Positions 47,225 to 56,588 of a DNA stretch of 64,000 nucleotides are shown here, in pieces. A model generated the notes under the pieces. It was not told where the DNA came from, made no database searches, and saw only the letters and a program-made list of their open reading frames with translations. Source of the stretch: Hyphomonas sp. (GTDB taxonomy: Bacteria; Pseudomonadota; Alphaproteobacteria; Caulobacterales; Hyphomonadaceae); assembly GCF_022844445.1 (NCBI RefSeq), contig NZ_JALHLS010000002.1:310001-374000 (forward strand), written 5' to 3'. The stretch's first letter is position 1. Each line of letters opens with the position of its first letter. The translations under genes were made by a program, and so were the position numbers.

Positions 47225-47239
47225 GTAAACACTGTTCAC
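47225..47239. promoter_or_regulatory. palindromic operator, TetR-like, upstream of the nitronate monooxygenase gene
   Basis: GTAAACACTGTTCAC is a 15-base palindrome with one mismatched pair (GTAAACA/TGTTCAC). It sits 21 bases before the ATG at 47260, where a repressor would block transcription or ribosome access. The spacing and GTNNACA half-sites are typical of TetR-family operators. No TetR gene is nearby. Confidence 0.5.
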
Positions 47240-47259
47240 TTTTACTCAGAGGTAGTCTC

Positions 47260-48255
47260 ATGGCCTTGCCGCCCGTCCTTCAGAACCTGCGCATCCCGGT
47301 GATCGCCTCGCCGCTCTTTATCATTTCGGGACCTGACCTGGTCATCGCGCAGTGCAAGGCGGGCGTCGTCGGCAGCTTCCCGGCGCTGAACGCGCGTCCG
47401 GGGCCCGTGCTGCACGAATGGCTGGACCGGATCACCACCGAACTCGGCGAATACAACATTAAGAACCCTGACCGTCCGGCCGCGCCGTTCGCCGTCAACC
47501 AGATCGTCCACAAGACGAACAACCGCCTCGACCACGACATTGAAGCCTGCGTGAAGTTCAAAGTGCCTGTGATCATCACCTCGCTCGGCGCCCGCAAGGA
47601 CGTGAATGACGCGATCCACTCCTATGGCGGCATCGTTCTGCACGACGTGATCGACACCTGGTTCGCCAAGAAGGCCCTCGAGAAGGGCGCCGATGGCCTT
47701 ATCGCTGTGTGCACCGGTGCCGGCGGCCATGCCGGCGTGCTCTCGCCTTTTGCGCTGATCCAGGAAATCCGCGAATTCTTTGACGGCCCGCTCGCCCTCT
47801 CCGGTTCAATCGCCACCGGCGGCGCCGTCGCTGCCGCGCTCGCGATGGGCGCCGACATGGGCTATATTGGCTCTGCCTTTATCTCCTGCGACGAAGCCAA
47901 CGCGATGGAAGGCTACAAGGACGCCATCGTGAAATACGGCGCCGAAGACATCACCTACTCGAACCTCTTCACCGGCGTGCACGGCAACTATCTCACGCCG
48001 TCGATCATCGCCGCCGGGCTTGACCCGAAAAACCTGCCGGAAAGCGATCCCTCGAAGATGAACTTCGGCTCTGGCGGCAACACAGAAGCAAAGGCCTGGA
48101 AAGACATCTGGGGCTGCGGGCAGGGCATCGGCGCCATCAAGGCCCGCGTGCCGACGCAGGTTTTCGTCGACCAGCTTGTGCGTGAATACGAAGACTCCCG
48201 CGCCGCAGTCGCCAAGGGCCTGGGTTTCGTCCGTAAGCAGACTGTTACCGCCTGA
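47260..48255 (+). CDS. nitronate monooxygenase/FMN-dependent oxidoreductase (2-nitropropane dioxygenase family)
   Basis: A 331-residue protein of the NMO/2NPD TIM-barrel family. Motifs VIASPLFIISGPDLVIAQCKAGVVGSFPALN, GADGLIAVCTGAGGHAGVLSPFALI (phosphate-binding) and LSGSIATGGAVAAALAMGADMGYIGSAFISCDEA are present. These enzymes oxidise alkyl nitronates, or reduce enoyl-type substrates, using FMN. The operator-like palindrome suggests inducible expression. It is separated from the SDR by 97 bases with a short hairpin (AGCGC/GCGCT at 47204-47220). Confidence 0.88.
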   Translation: MALPPVLQNLRIPVIASPLFIISGPDLVIAQCKAGVVGSFPALNARPGPVLHEWLDRITTELGEYNIKNPDRPAAPFAVNQIVHKTNNRLDHDIEACVKFKVPVIITSLGARKDVNDAIHSYGGIVLHDVIDTWFAKKALEKGADGLIAVCTGAGGHAGVLSPFALIQEIREFFDGPLALSGSIATGGAVAAALAMGADMGYIGSAFISCDEANAMEGYKDAIVKYGAEDITYSNLFTGVHGNYLTPSIIAAGLDPKNLPESDPSKMNFGSGGNTEAKAWKDIWGCGQGIGAIKARVPTQVFVDQLVREYEDSRAAVAKGLGFVRKQTVTA

Positions 48256-48267
48256 GCCTTCGGCGCG

Positions 48268-48291
48268 TCATCCTGGCGAAAGCCGGGGTGA
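48268..48291. repeat. REP-like palindrome, copy 1
   Basis: TCATCCTGGCGAAAGCCGGGG-type element at the end of the nitronate monooxygenase gene. It is a near-palindrome around GGCGAAAGCC and shares its core with the element at 50257. Such elements are common between genes in alphaproteobacteria and can act as transcription terminators or mRNA stabilisers. Confidence 0.6.
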
Positions 48292-48297
48292 CAGCGG

Positions 48298-49224
48298 CTA
48301 CACCGCTCCGAGCCAGAGGATCACGCCCCAGGTCAGCGGCAGCGTGAGGGCGGCCAGCAGCGTCTGAGCCGCAATGAAGTTGGCCGCCAGCGTCGTATCC
48401 CCGCCCAGCTCCCGCGCGAGCACATAGGAGTTTGGCGCGGTTGGCGTCGCCGCGCAGATCAGCGCAATGGCCAGCGGCAGTCCGCTCAGACCAATCGCGA
48501 GTCCGATCACCAACGTCGCCGCCGGCAGGCCGATCAGCCGCACAAAGGACCAGGTGAAGGTGCGCAGGCCTGCCCGCTTCAGCGCGCCAAGGTCGACGCC
48601 CGCGCCCGCGCTCAGCAAACCCAGGGCAATCGCGGCATTCGCCAGCATCTTTAATGTCTCGTCCGCAATCGGGGGCAGGCGCACATGGAAACTCGCCAGC
48701 GCAATTCCGATCAAGCAGGCATAGATCAGCGGATTTCGCGTCAGAGCCAGCAGCGGCCGGGGCTTCTCGCCTGGCGGGCGCTCGGCATGGCTCACCAGGG
48801 CGTACACGGAAATGACGTTCGCCACCGGGATCATTGCCGCCGCCGCAAGGCTGACGAGCGCAAGGCCTTCGTCGCCGAACAGCAGCCCGCCCAGCGACAG
48901 GCCGATAATCGTATTCCAGCGCACATTGGATTGGATGATCGTGCCCACCCCCGGCGCGCTCATCCCGGGCCAGAGGCGCGCCGTCAGGCCGAACCCGCCC
49001 ATCACGATCTGCGCCGCCATCAGCGCGGCGATCATCACCCAGGGCGCGCCGTCAAAATCCGCATTTGCCAGTGCACGGATGATCAACGCCGGCAGCAGCA
49101 CAAGGAAGGAAAGCCGGTCCAGCGCCCGGAAAGCCTCACCCGGCACGAGGCCTCGCCGAGCCAGCAGCTGCCCCAGCGTGACGATCAGGATGACCGGCAC
49201 CAGCGCGGTGAGGAAAGCGCTCAT
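48298..49224 (-). CDS. AEC-family transporter
   Basis: The ATG at 49224 overlaps the ruvX stop by four bases and gives 308 residues. About ten helices are present: [22 protein letters not shown] at the start, [24 protein letters not shown], and a second half with [16 protein letters not shown] and [20 protein letters not shown]. Family members export or import dicarboxylates, auxin-like or other small anions. The substrate is unknown. Confidence 0.88.
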   Translation of the reverse strand: MSAFLTALVPVILIVTLGQLLARRGLVPGEAFRALDRLSFLVLLPALIIRALANADFDGAPWVMIAALMAAQIVMGGFGLTARLWPGMSAPGVGTIIQSNVRWNTIIGLSLGGLLFGDEGLALVSLAAAAMIPVANVISVYALVSHAERPPGEKPRPLLALTRNPLIYACLIGIALASFHVRLPPIADETLKMLANAAIALGLLSAGAGVDLGALKRAGLRTFTWSFVRLIGLPAATLVIGLAIGLSGLPLAIALICAATPTAPNSYVLARELGGDTTLAANFIAAQTLLAALTLPLTWGVILWLGAV

Positions 49225-49688
49225 GCGCCTTTCTCCAGCCGCTCCAGCGCCGCATGCAGGATCATCGCCGCCGCCATTGCATCGATCCGGTCGGCGCGCC
49301 GCTGCTCGGTGAAGGACAGCTCCCGGACGATCTCGTCTGCCGCCACGGTGGAATAGCGCTCGTCCTGGAAGGCCACCGGAATGTCGCGCACCTTCAGCAG
49401 GTTCGACACCAGCGTGCGCACCGACTGCACGCGCGGGCCCTGCGTGCCGTCCGTGTTCAGCGGCAGGCCCGCCACGAGGCCGACGCCCCCCCGCTCGTCC
49501 CAGATCTCGAAAAACCGCGCCAGGGCAGGGGCCAGCTTCACCTTCGGGATCGTCTCCACCGGGCTGCACAGAATGCGGCTGAGGTCGGTCGCCGCCACGC
49601 CCAGCGTCTTGGTCCCCGGGTCGAGGCCGATCAGGACGCCCTTCGCGGGCAGGTCGAACAGGTCAACAACGGGCATCGCAGGGCACAT
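49221..49688 (-). CDS. ruvX: putative pre-16S rRNA nuclease / Holliday junction resolvase RuvX (YqgF)
   Basis: A 155-residue protein. The YqgF motifs [15 protein letters not shown] (catalytic Asp), [29 protein letters not shown] (with Glu) and [14 protein letters not shown] (Asp) are intact. The enzyme processes the 16S rRNA 5' end and has been proposed to resolve Holliday junctions. A second start four codons later (49676) is possible, but the first has AAGG upstream. It is divergent from gatC, 58 bases apart. Confidence 0.9.
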   Translation of the reverse strand: MCPAMPVVDLFDLPAKGVLIGLDPGTKTLGVAATDLSRILCSPVETIPKVKLAPALARFFEIWDERGGVGLVAGLPLNTDGTQGPRVQSVRTLVSNLLKVRDIPVAFQDERYSTVAADEIVRELSFTEQRRADRIDAMAAAMILHAALERLEKGA

Positions 49689-49746
49689 ACCGCCTTGAAG
49701 CCGCTTTGCCTATCGCGTAATCGGGCAGTCCGACTGGAGCCTTCCC

Positions 49747-50034
49747 ATGACCGTTACCCGCGACGACGTCCGCAAAGTTGCCCGCCTGTCTCGTATTGCG
49801 GTGCCGGAAGAGCGACTTGACGAACTTGCCGGCGAGCTGAACGGCATCATGGGCTGGATCGACCAGCTGAACGAAGTTGATGTCGAAGGCGTCGAGCCGA
49901 TGACTTCGGTCGTCGAGACGAAACTCCCCATGCGCGACGATGTGGTCACCGACGGCAACATCCAGGACCAGGTCCTCGCCAACGCCCCTCGCACCGAGCA
50001 CGGCTTTTTCGTTGTGCCCAAGGCTGTGGAATAG
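49747..50034 (+). CDS. gatC: aspartyl/glutamyl-tRNA amidotransferase subunit C
   Basis: A 95-residue protein with the GatC pattern VTRDDVRKVARLSRIAV, LDELAGELNGIMGWIDQLNEVDVEGVEP and a C-terminal APRTEHGFFVVPKAVE. GatC stabilises the GatA-GatB complex that converts Glu-tRNAGln to Gln-tRNAGln. It is separated from gatA by about 2.5 kb holding one small same-strand gene and three minus-strand genes. Confidence 0.95.
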   Translation: MTVTRDDVRKVARLSRIAVPEERLDELAGELNGIMGWIDQLNEVDVEGVEPMTSVVETKLPMRDDVVTDGNIQDQVLANAPRTEHGFFVVPKAVE

Positions 50035-50114
50035 CGCGCCTTACAATCCGCCCCGAAGCGCCTTACGTCAGAGGCAGAGGTCCATTCCGGCCTCGGTTGC
50101 TGAAAGCACACGCC

Positions 50115-50243
50115 ATGGCCAAGGGTCAGAAGAAGTCCAACAAGGAAATCCGCAAACCGAAAGCCGAAAAGGTGAAACCGAAACTCGGCGCCCCCGTCGC
50201 CCGCCCCGGTGACCTCAAGGGCATGGAACATCTGAAGCGGTAG
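50115..50243 (+). CDS. small basic conserved protein (42 residues)
   Basis: The ORF begins MAKGQKKSNKEIRKPKAEK and ends MEHLKR. The MAKGQK-SN-EIRKPK opening is seen in short hypothetical proteins of alphaproteobacteria. It is very basic, about a third Lys/Arg, suggesting nucleic acid or ribosome binding. It follows gatC by 80 bases, same strand. There is no strong ribosome binding site. The call rests on that conserved-looking start and composition. Confidence 0.65.
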   Translation: MAKGQKKSNKEIRKPKAEKVKPKLGAPVARPGDLKGMEHLKR

Positions 50244-50256
50244 GCTTTGGTGTCAT

Positions 50257-50282
50257 CTCACCCCGGCGAAAGCCGGGATGAG
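50257..50282. repeat. REP-like palindrome, copy 2
   Basis: CTCACCCCGGC-GAAAG-CCGGGATGAG hairpin just after the 42-residue gene. It shares CCGGCGAAAGCCGGGATGA with the element at 48268. The stem has a GC core and few mismatches and may terminate transcription. The next 135 bases up to 50417 hold no gene I can support. Confidence 0.6.
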
Positions 50283-50417
50283 CAGAGCACAAGAAGCTTA
50301 TCGCAAGCGAAGTCGGCGCAGAGAGCGGGCTCACCAACCCGCCGGTCCAGGCCCATGCCTCGACACCGCTCAGCATGAGCTATCCGGACGGGAACCCGCT
50401 CCCTTTTCGCAGCAGCG

Positions 50418-51557
50418 CTATTTCGCCGGATTGATCAGGTACTTCGTCCCAGTCGCCTTCGCGTTGTAGGCTTGGAGCGTTTTCAGATCGAGCGCCTCGG
50501 CGAGCGAGATTTCCGCCGTGTAGTGACTGGCAAACGTCGTCGTCAGTTCGTCGACAACGCGCTGGCGCATCTTCGCGCGCACTTCCGGGCCAACCTTCTG
50601 AAGGAACGGCGTCAGCAGGTAGCCGCCCAGGTTCCAAGCAAAGCCCACGCCCGGCGGCACCTGGGTCTGCGACATGTCGAGCCGGCCATAGATATAGACC
50701 TGCGTCTCCTGGCCCGAGCCATAGCGGCTGAATTCCTTCATGTTACGGCTCGCCGCCGCTTCCATCGCCACCAGCAACTGACCGGCCAGCGGCCCGCCGC
50801 CGATCGCATCAAAGCCCAGCGTCGTCTTCGTTTCGGCCAGTGCCGTGATCAGCTCTTCCATGAAGGTCGGCGAGGAAGAATCGACGATGTATTTCGCACC
50901 GAGGCCCTTGAGCAGGTCCGCCTGCTCCTTCTTGCGTACCACGTTGACCAGCGGAACATTGTCCTTCTGGCAGATCTTCACCAGCATTTGGCCGAGGTTG
51001 GAGGCCGCCGCCGTATGCACGATACCGGTGCGCTTCTGCATCCGCATCGTCTCGACGAAGGACAGCGCCGTCAGAGGGTTTACGAAGCAGGACGCGCCAT
51101 CCTTGGCCGAAGTGCCATCCGGCAGGGGCAGCACCTGCGCCACGTTCAGCATCCGGTACTGCGAGTACATTTCGCCGCCGAGGCCGGCCACCATCTTGCC
51201 GAGCAGCGCCTGCGCGGCCGGCGACGAGCCTGCCTTCACCACCACGCCCGCGCCCTCGTTGCCGACCGGCATGGACTGGTCCATCCGCGCCGCCATCGCC
51301 CGCATCGCCGGAGCAGGCACTTTCGCGGTGATCACCGGGCGGTCCTTCGTGCCGGACTGCACCGCCGTGCTCATGTCCGCCCCGCCGACCAGCAGGCCGA
51401 GGTCTGACGGGTTGATCGGCGTTGCCTCGACGCGGATCACCACGTCATCGGGGCCCGGCTCCGGCACGGCGACGTCCGCCAGGGAAATCTCGAGTTCGCC
51501 CGAAGCCTTCAGATGGCTGCGGAGCTGGAGCGCGGTCTTGGGAACCGTGTTGGTCAT
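50418..51557 (-). CDS. MDR-family zinc-type alcohol dehydrogenase/quinone oxidoreductase
   Basis: The ATG at 51557 has GGAGGAC upstream and gives 379 residues. The GroES-like domain (VVIRVEATPINPSDLGLLVGG) and Rossmann domain (GIVHTAAASNLGQMLVKIC and VVRKKEQADLLKGLGAKYIVDSSS) mark an NADPH-dependent MDR. The structural-zinc cysteines are missing, so it is more like quinone/enoyl reductases than alcohol dehydrogenase. Substrate unknown. SET and lipoprotein genes lie upstream on the same strand. Confidence 0.88.
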   Translation of the reverse strand: MTNTVPKTALQLRSHLKASGELEISLADVAVPEPGPDDVVIRVEATPINPSDLGLLVGGADMSTAVQSGTKDRPVITAKVPAPAMRAMAARMDQSMPVGNEGAGVVVKAGSSPAAQALLGKMVAGLGGEMYSQYRMLNVAQVLPLPDGTSAKDGASCFVNPLTALSFVETMRMQKRTGIVHTAAASNLGQMLVKICQKDNVPLVNVVRKKEQADLLKGLGAKYIVDSSSPTFMEELITALAETKTTLGFDAIGGGPLAGQLLVAMEAAASRNMKEFSRYGSGQETQVYIYGRLDMSQTQVPPGVGFAWNLGGYLLTPFLQKVGPEVRAKMRQRVVDELTTTFASHYTAEISLAEALDLKTLQAYNAKATGTKYLINPAK

Positions 51558-51588
51558 TGTGTTGTCCTCCCGGAACAGGGTTGCTGCG

Positions 51589-51972
51589 CTAAAGCGCTTC
51601 TTCGGCAAAGTCCTGATAGTCAATCAGAATTTCGGCGTCCGATGCGATATCGGTCAGCGCGGTCAGGGTGACGGTTTGTGCGTCCGCGTCAACCTCAAAC
51701 CCGGCATTCGCGTCCGGGCTGTGATTGCACATCGAGATTTCCCCGAACGCCACCGCGCAGCGCACGGCGCCGTCCGACCGCTCATCGACATAGAAAACAT
51801 AGTGATAGAGCCGTGTTGCCTTCAGGTGCGCTGTATCCTCATGGCTGAGGATCAAAAGCGGGAAAACGCCGACAATGCTGCCGGCCGCTATCCTACCCGA
51901 AGCAAACAAACCGCGTCCATGCAGGGGCGAGGTGCGAACCTCGGCGCGGCCCCCTTCGTTTCGTGCCAGCAT
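51589..51972 (-). CDS. small SET-domain protein
   Basis: A 127-residue protein consisting only of a SET core. The N-terminal RTSPLHGRGLFASGRIAAGSIVG, the NHSPDANAG motif (SAM and substrate binding) and a C-terminal ILIDYQDF (E/Y catalytic region) are present; pre- and post-SET zinc regions are not. Such short bacterial SET proteins may methylate lysines in proteins, but targets are unknown. It lies 31 bases upstream of the MDR gene. Confidence 0.85.
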   Translation of the reverse strand: MLARNEGGRAEVRTSPLHGRGLFASGRIAAGSIVGVFPLLILSHEDTAHLKATRLYHYVFYVDERSDGAVRCAVAFGEISMCNHSPDANAGFEVDADAQTVTLTALTDIASDAEILIDYQDFAEEAL

Positions 51973-52025
51973 GGCGCCGTCTGTAGCATGCGCCGAAGCG
52001 CGCGCCAGCCGGGTCAGGCTGGATT

Positions 52026-52454
52026 TTATTCCGCAGCTGGGGCCGCCTCAGTCTCGGCCTTCTTCGCCTTCTCGTCCCATTCGCGCATCTCGGTGATCAG
52101 GCACCGGTTGTTTCCGAACGAGTCGCCCAGCGTGCGCGCCACGATGATCGCATCGCCCGGCGTCAGGCAGCCCGTCGCGCTGTCCACTGCAATCGCTTCG
52201 GCAAACTCGAGGTCCGGGCATCCGGCCGTGACTTCCACCATGAACCGGTCGCGTCCCTCGTGCAGCACCACGGTCCGGCGTTCGTTCAGGCTGAACCCGT
52301 CGATGTTAGAGGAAAAGCAAATGCGCTTTGCCTCCTCGCCAAGGCGCGGGTCATCAGCATAGTCCGCCAGGCTCTGTTTGCGCGGCTCTGCCGGCCCGCT
52401 GGCGCAGGAGACAAGGGCGACTGTAGCCGCAAGAGCCAGGGCGACGTGTTTCAT
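52026..52454 (-). CDS. DUF6491-like lipoprotein
   Basis: The ATG at 52454 gives 142 residues with a lipoprotein signal (MKHVALALAATVALVSCASG, lipobox LVSC). The mature part has CFSSNIDGFSLNERRTVVLHEGRDRFMVEVTAGCPDLEFAEAIAV, a pattern of the DUF6491 family, and an Ala/Glu tail. Four cysteines in the mature part could form disulfides. Function unknown. Confidence 0.75.
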   Translation of the reverse strand: MKHVALALAATVALVSCASGPAEPRKQSLADYADDPRLGEEAKRICFSSNIDGFSLNERRTVVLHEGRDRFMVEVTAGCPDLEFAEAIAVDSATGCLTPGDAIIVARTLGDSFGNNRCLITEMREWDEKAKKAETEAAPAAE

Positions 52455-52590
52455 GGCGGAATCCTCCAGGGCGGCTTCTGTCTGCCCGGTCAGTTTGCGC
52501 CCCCGGCGGCGCTGCCGCAATGGGCTCACGGAGACTTGAACTTTTGCCCCGAGGGCCCTAGCAGGCGGAGTTCATGTAAAGGGACGCCCC

Positions 52591-54063
52591 ATGACCGATC
52601 TCACCGCCCTGACCCTCGCCAAAGCGCTGGATGGGCTGAAATCGAAACAGTTTTCCTCAGTCGAGCTGACGCAGGCATTCGTCAGCGCCATCGAGGGCGC
52701 GCGCGTTCTGAACGCCTTCATCGTCGAGACGCCCGAAAAGGCGCTGGACATGGCCAGGGCGTCGGATGCCCGCCGCGCCAAGGGTAAGGCCGGCAAGCTC
52801 GACGGCGCTCCCCTCGGCATCAAGGACCTCTATTGTACCAAAGGTGTGCGCACGACCGCCTGCTCAGGCATCCTCGGCGAGTTCACGCCCACCTACGAAT
52901 CCACCGTCACGCAAAACCTGTGGGACGAGGGCGCCGTCATGCTGGGCAAGCTCAACATGGACGAGTTCGCCATGGGCTCGTCCAACGAGACTTCGCGTTT
53001 CGGCAACGTGATCAACCCCTGGCGCCGCAAGGGCGACAATCAGGGGCTCACCCCCGGCGGCTCCTCGGGCGGCTCGGCCGCCTCGGTCGCCGCCAATCTC
53101 TGCCTCGCCGCCACCGCCTCCGACACCGGCGGCTCGATCCGCCAGCCCGCGGCGTTCACGGGCACCGTCGGCATCAAGCCGACTTATGGCCGCGCCAGCC
53201 GCTACGGCATGGTCGCCTTCGCCTCGTCGCTCGACCAGGCCGGCCCGATCGCCAAGACGGTCGAAGACAGCGCCATCCTCCTCGAAGTCATGTGCAGCCA
53301 TGACCCGAAGGATTCCACCTCGCTGGACATCAAGACGCCGGACTGGCGAAAAGATGTCCGCAAGGGTGTGAAGGGCATGAAGATCGGCATCCCGAAGGAA
53401 TACCGGATCGAAGGCCTCTCCGAAGAAATCGACGCGCTCTGGCAACAGGGCATCAAGTGGCTGAAGGAAGCCGGCGCCGAAATCGTCGATATCTCGCTGC
53501 CGCATACAAAGTATGCGCTGCCCGCCTATTACATCGTCGCTCCGGCCGAAGCCTCGTCCAACCTCGCCCGCTATGACGGGATGCGCTACGGCGCGCGCGT
53601 CGAGGGAAATAATCTGACAGGCACCTATGAAGGCACCCGCGCCTCCGGTTTCGGCAAGGAAGTCCAGCGCCGCCTGATGATCGGCACCTACGTGCTTTCC
53701 TCCGGCTACTACGACGCCTACTACCTGCGCGCCCAGAAAGTCCGTACTAAGATCTTTCAGGATTTCGTAGAAGCCTTCGAGAAGTGCGACGCCATCCTGA
53801 CACCCGCCTGTCCGTCGCCCGCTTTTGCCTTCGGTGAAAAGTCGGGTGACCCGGTGGAAATGTACCTCAACGACGTCTTCACGGTGACCGCAAACCTCGC
53901 CGGCCTGCCGGGCATCGCCGTGCCGGCGGGCCTGTCCGCCAACGGATTGCCGCTCGGCCTGCAGGTCATCGGCAAGGCACTCGGCGAGGCTGCCTGCTTC
54001 CGGGTCGGCGGCGCGCTAGAAGATGCAGCCGGCTTTGTGGCCAAGCCGGAACGCTGGTGGTAA
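52591..54063 (+). CDS. gatA: aspartyl/glutamyl-tRNA amidotransferase subunit A
   Basis: A 490-residue amidase, normal GatA length. The Lys of the triad is in [12 protein letters not shown], the cis-Ser in [17 protein letters not shown], and the nucleophile Ser in [15 protein letters not shown]. GatA releases ammonia from glutamine and channels it to GatB. The 136-base region upstream of its ATG holds a promoter, so gatA no longer depends on gatC. Confidence 0.96.
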   Translation: MTDLTALTLAKALDGLKSKQFSSVELTQAFVSAIEGARVLNAFIVETPEKALDMARASDARRAKGKAGKLDGAPLGIKDLYCTKGVRTTACSGILGEFTPTYESTVTQNLWDEGAVMLGKLNMDEFAMGSSNETSRFGNVINPWRRKGDNQGLTPGGSSGGSAASVAANLCLAATASDTGGSIRQPAAFTGTVGIKPTYGRASRYGMVAFASSLDQAGPIAKTVEDSAILLEVMCSHDPKDSTSLDIKTPDWRKDVRKGVKGMKIGIPKEYRIEGLSEEIDALWQQGIKWLKEAGAEIVDISLPHTKYALPAYYIVAPAEASSNLARYDGMRYGARVEGNNLTGTYEGTRASGFGKEVQRRLMIGTYVLSSGYYDAYYLRAQKVRTKIFQDFVEAFEKCDAILTPACPSPAFAFGEKSGDPVEMYLNDVFTVTANLAGLPGIAVPAGLSANGLPLGLQVIGKALGEAACFRVGGALEDAAGFVAKPERWW

Positions 54064-54072
54064 TCTGGCCGC

Positions 54073-54546
54073 ATGGCTCGTTTTTTCGCAATCTTCTCGA
54101 TCGTCCTCATCCTGGGCGTGATCATGATGAGCGGGATCCTCTCCCGCTATGGCTACAGCCTGGCTGATCCCGAAATGCGGATCATGCTGGGCATCTGCCT
54201 GTTCGTCGCGCTGTATGTTGCCTGGCGCATCAACGGCGTGCTGAAAGCCCGCTCGCTGAAGCTGTCTGATCGCGAGGCGCCCGGCGGGGCAGGGCAGGGC
54301 AAGCTTGCCGGCCTGTTCGCCCCGCGCAGCAAGGCGCTCGCCGCGCGTGAGGCCCAGCTCGCCGCCCGCCGGCGCAAGCTGGTCGCCGAAGGTAAGCTCG
54401 CCCCCGAGGAGGCTGGCCCTGAGCCCGCCCCGGCGCCCGAACCCGTACCCGTCCCGATCGCCACGTCGCCCACAAACGTCAAGGACCGTATGGCCGCCCG
54501 CCGCGAGCGGGTCCGCAAAGCCCGCGAAGAAGGCAAGCTGGACTGA
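54073..54546 (+). CDS. membrane-anchored hypothetical protein
   Basis: A 157-residue protein with two N-terminal hydrophobic helices (about 4-24 and 38-55). The cytoplasmic part is a Lys/Arg/Ala-rich helix with [20 protein letters not shown], a Pro-rich spacer and a basic end ([18 protein letters not shown]). It is 9 bases after gatA and 56 bases before gatB. Function is not evident. Confidence 0.65.
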   Translation: MARFFAIFSIVLILGVIMMSGILSRYGYSLADPEMRIMLGICLFVALYVAWRINGVLKARSLKLSDREAPGGAGQGKLAGLFAPRSKALAAREAQLAARRRKLVAEGKLAPEEAGPEPAPAPEPVPVPIATSPTNVKDRMAARRERVRKAREEGKLD

Positions 54547-54602
54547 ACGGCCCAGCTTCTCCTAGAAGCGCAACAGATCACCCGAAAGCACCCGAGACCC
54601 CG

Positions 54603-56111
54603 ATGACCGACCGACCCACCTTCCGCATCAAAGGCGACACCGGCGATTGGGAAGTCGTCATGGGACTGGAAATCCACGCTCAGGTCGCCTCCAATGCGAA
54701 ACTGTTCTCCGGCGCCTCCACGGCTTTCGGTTCGGACCCGAACTGCAACGTCTCGCTGGTTGACGCTGCCATGCCCGGCATGCTGCCGGTCATCAACAAG
54801 TTCTGCGTCGAACAGGCCATCCGCACCGGCCTCGGCCTGAAAGCGCAGATCAACGAATACAGCCGCTTCGACCGGAAGAACTATTTCTATCCGGACCTGC
54901 CGCAGGGCTACCAGATCTCACAGTTCGCGCATCCCATCGTCGGCGAGGGCGAGATCGACGTGGACGTCGAAGTGCCCGGCAAGGAGGGCTACACCTTCGC
55001 CTGCCGCATCGAGCGCCTGCACCTCGAGCAGGACGCCGGCAAGTCGATCCATGACATGGACCCGCACGCGACCTACGTTGACCTCAACCGCTCCGGCGTT
55101 GCCCTGATGGAAATCGTCTCCAAGCCGGACGTGCGCTCGCCGGCCGAAGCTGCCGCCTATGTAAAGAAGCTGCGCGCCATCGTCATCGCGCTCGGCACTT
55201 GCGACGGCGACATGGAAAAAGGCAACCTGCGCGCCGACGTCAACGTGTCCGTCTGCAAGCCAGGCCAGTACGAGAAATTCCGCGAGACCGGAGACTTCAA
55301 ACACCTCGGCACGCGCTGCGAGCTGAAGAACATGAACTCCTACCGCTTCATCCAGCAGGCGATCGAGTACGAAGCCCGCCGTCAGATCGAGATCATCGAA
55401 GGCGGCGGCAAAGTCGACCAGGAAACCCGTCTGTTCGATCCGGTGAAGGGCGAAACGCGCTCCATGCGCTCGAAGGAAGACGCGCACGATTACCGCTACT
55501 TCCCGGACCCTGACCTTCTGCCGCTCGAACTCGAGAAGGCCTGGATCGAAGAGATCCGCAAGTCGCTGCCCGAGCTGCCGGACCAGAAACGCGCCCGCTT
55601 CGAGATGGATTACGGCCTCTCGCGTTACGACGCTGGCGTCCTGACGTCCGACGCCGACAAGGCATTGTTCTTCGAGGAAGTCGCCAAGGGCCGTGATGCC
55701 AAGCTCGCCGCCAACTGGGTCACACAGGAACTCTTCGGATACCTGAACAAGGAAGGCCTGGAGCTGTCCCAAAGCCCGGTCTCCGCCAGCGCGCTCGGCG
55801 GCCTGATCGGCCTGATCTCCGACAACACGATCAGCGGCAAGATCGCCAAGGATGTCTTTGCCCGGATGATCGCAGGTGAGGGCGAGGCCGCGGCCATCGT
55901 TGAGAAGCATGGCCTGAAACAGGTCACCGATACGGGCGCCATCGAGAAGGTTGTCGACGAGATCATCGCGGCGAACCCCGAACAGGTCGCCAAGGTGAAA
56001 GACAAGCCGCAGACGCTCGGCTGGTTCGTCGGCCAGGTGATGAAAGCCTCCGGCGGCAAGGCCAATCCGCAGGCGGTCAACGATATCCTGAAAGCGAAGC
56101 TAGGTATCTGA
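54603..56111 (+). CDS. gatB: aspartyl/glutamyl-tRNA amidotransferase subunit B
   Basis: A 502-residue protein of normal length. The kinase-like core has [73 protein letters not shown] and [16 protein letters not shown]. The C-terminal YqeY tRNA-binding region ends with [25 protein letters not shown]. It phosphorylates tRNA-bound Glu and amidates it with ammonia from GatA. Confidence 0.97.
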   Translation: MTDRPTFRIKGDTGDWEVVMGLEIHAQVASNAKLFSGASTAFGSDPNCNVSLVDAAMPGMLPVINKFCVEQAIRTGLGLKAQINEYSRFDRKNYFYPDLPQGYQISQFAHPIVGEGEIDVDVEVPGKEGYTFACRIERLHLEQDAGKSIHDMDPHATYVDLNRSGVALMEIVSKPDVRSPAEAAAYVKKLRAIVIALGTCDGDMEKGNLRADVNVSVCKPGQYEKFRETGDFKHLGTRCELKNMNSYRFIQQAIEYEARRQIEIIEGGGKVDQETRLFDPVKGETRSMRSKEDAHDYRYFPDPDLLPLELEKAWIEEIRKSLPELPDQKRARFEMDYGLSRYDAGVLTSDADKALFFEEVAKGRDAKLAANWVTQELFGYLNKEGLELSQSPVSASALGGLIGLISDNTISGKIAKDVFARMIAGEGEAAAIVEKHGLKQVTDTGAIEKVVDEIIAANPEQVAKVKDKPQTLGWFVGQVMKASGGKANPQAVNDILKAKLGI

Positions 56112-56119
56112 CCTTTCAA

Positions 56120-56145
56120 CCCCTATCCCGGAAATGGGAGAGGGG
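56120..56145. terminator. hairpin between convergent gatB and HIT gene
   Basis: CCCCTATCCC and GGGAGAGGGG arms (one mismatch) flank GGAAAT in the 42-base gap between convergent genes. There is no T-run, but position and strength suggest transcription termination in both directions. Confidence 0.5.
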
Positions 56146-56153
56146 AGAAGGGC

Positions 56154-56588
56154 TCAGAGCCCCGCGCGAATCTTCGCCGCCACAGGCTCCAACTCCGCAG
56201 CACTCTTCATGCCGCCGCTCGCATGCGGGCCAACGGTGCGTCCCTCCCACACAGGTAGCACATGGAAGTGCAGGTGGAACACGCTCTGCCCGGCGGGCGC
56301 GCCGTTGAACTGGAAGATGCGCACGCCGTCAGGCTGCAGGCCCTTCTCGACCGCGCGGGCAACCTTCTGCACACGGATCATGTAATTGCCGACTTCCGCT
56401 TCCGGCAGATCGATGAAATGCCGAGCCCCGCCCCGCTTAGGAATCACCAAGGTATGGCCTTCGCCCATCGGGAACACGTCCATAAAGGCCAGCGCTACAT
56501 CGTCCTCGAAAACTTTCACGCTCGGCATCTCGCCGCGCAGGATTTTAGCAAAGATGTTATTGGTGTCGTAAGGGGCGTGCAGGGTCAT
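56154..56588 (-). CDS. HIT family nucleotide hydrolase
   Basis: A 144-residue protein with the histidine triad HLHFHVLP and the FAKILRGEMPSVKVFEDD and FMDVFPMGEGHTLVIPK segments of HinT-type proteins. It cleaves AMP-lysine or other purine phosphoramidates. It overlaps the FemAB-like gene stop by four bases. Confidence 0.93.
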   Translation of the reverse strand: MTLHAPYDTNNIFAKILRGEMPSVKVFEDDVALAFMDVFPMGEGHTLVIPKRGGARHFIDLPEAEVGNYMIRVQKVARAVEKGLQPDGVRIFQFNGAPAGQSVFHLHFHVLPVWEGRTVGPHASGGMKSAAELEPVAAKIRAGL

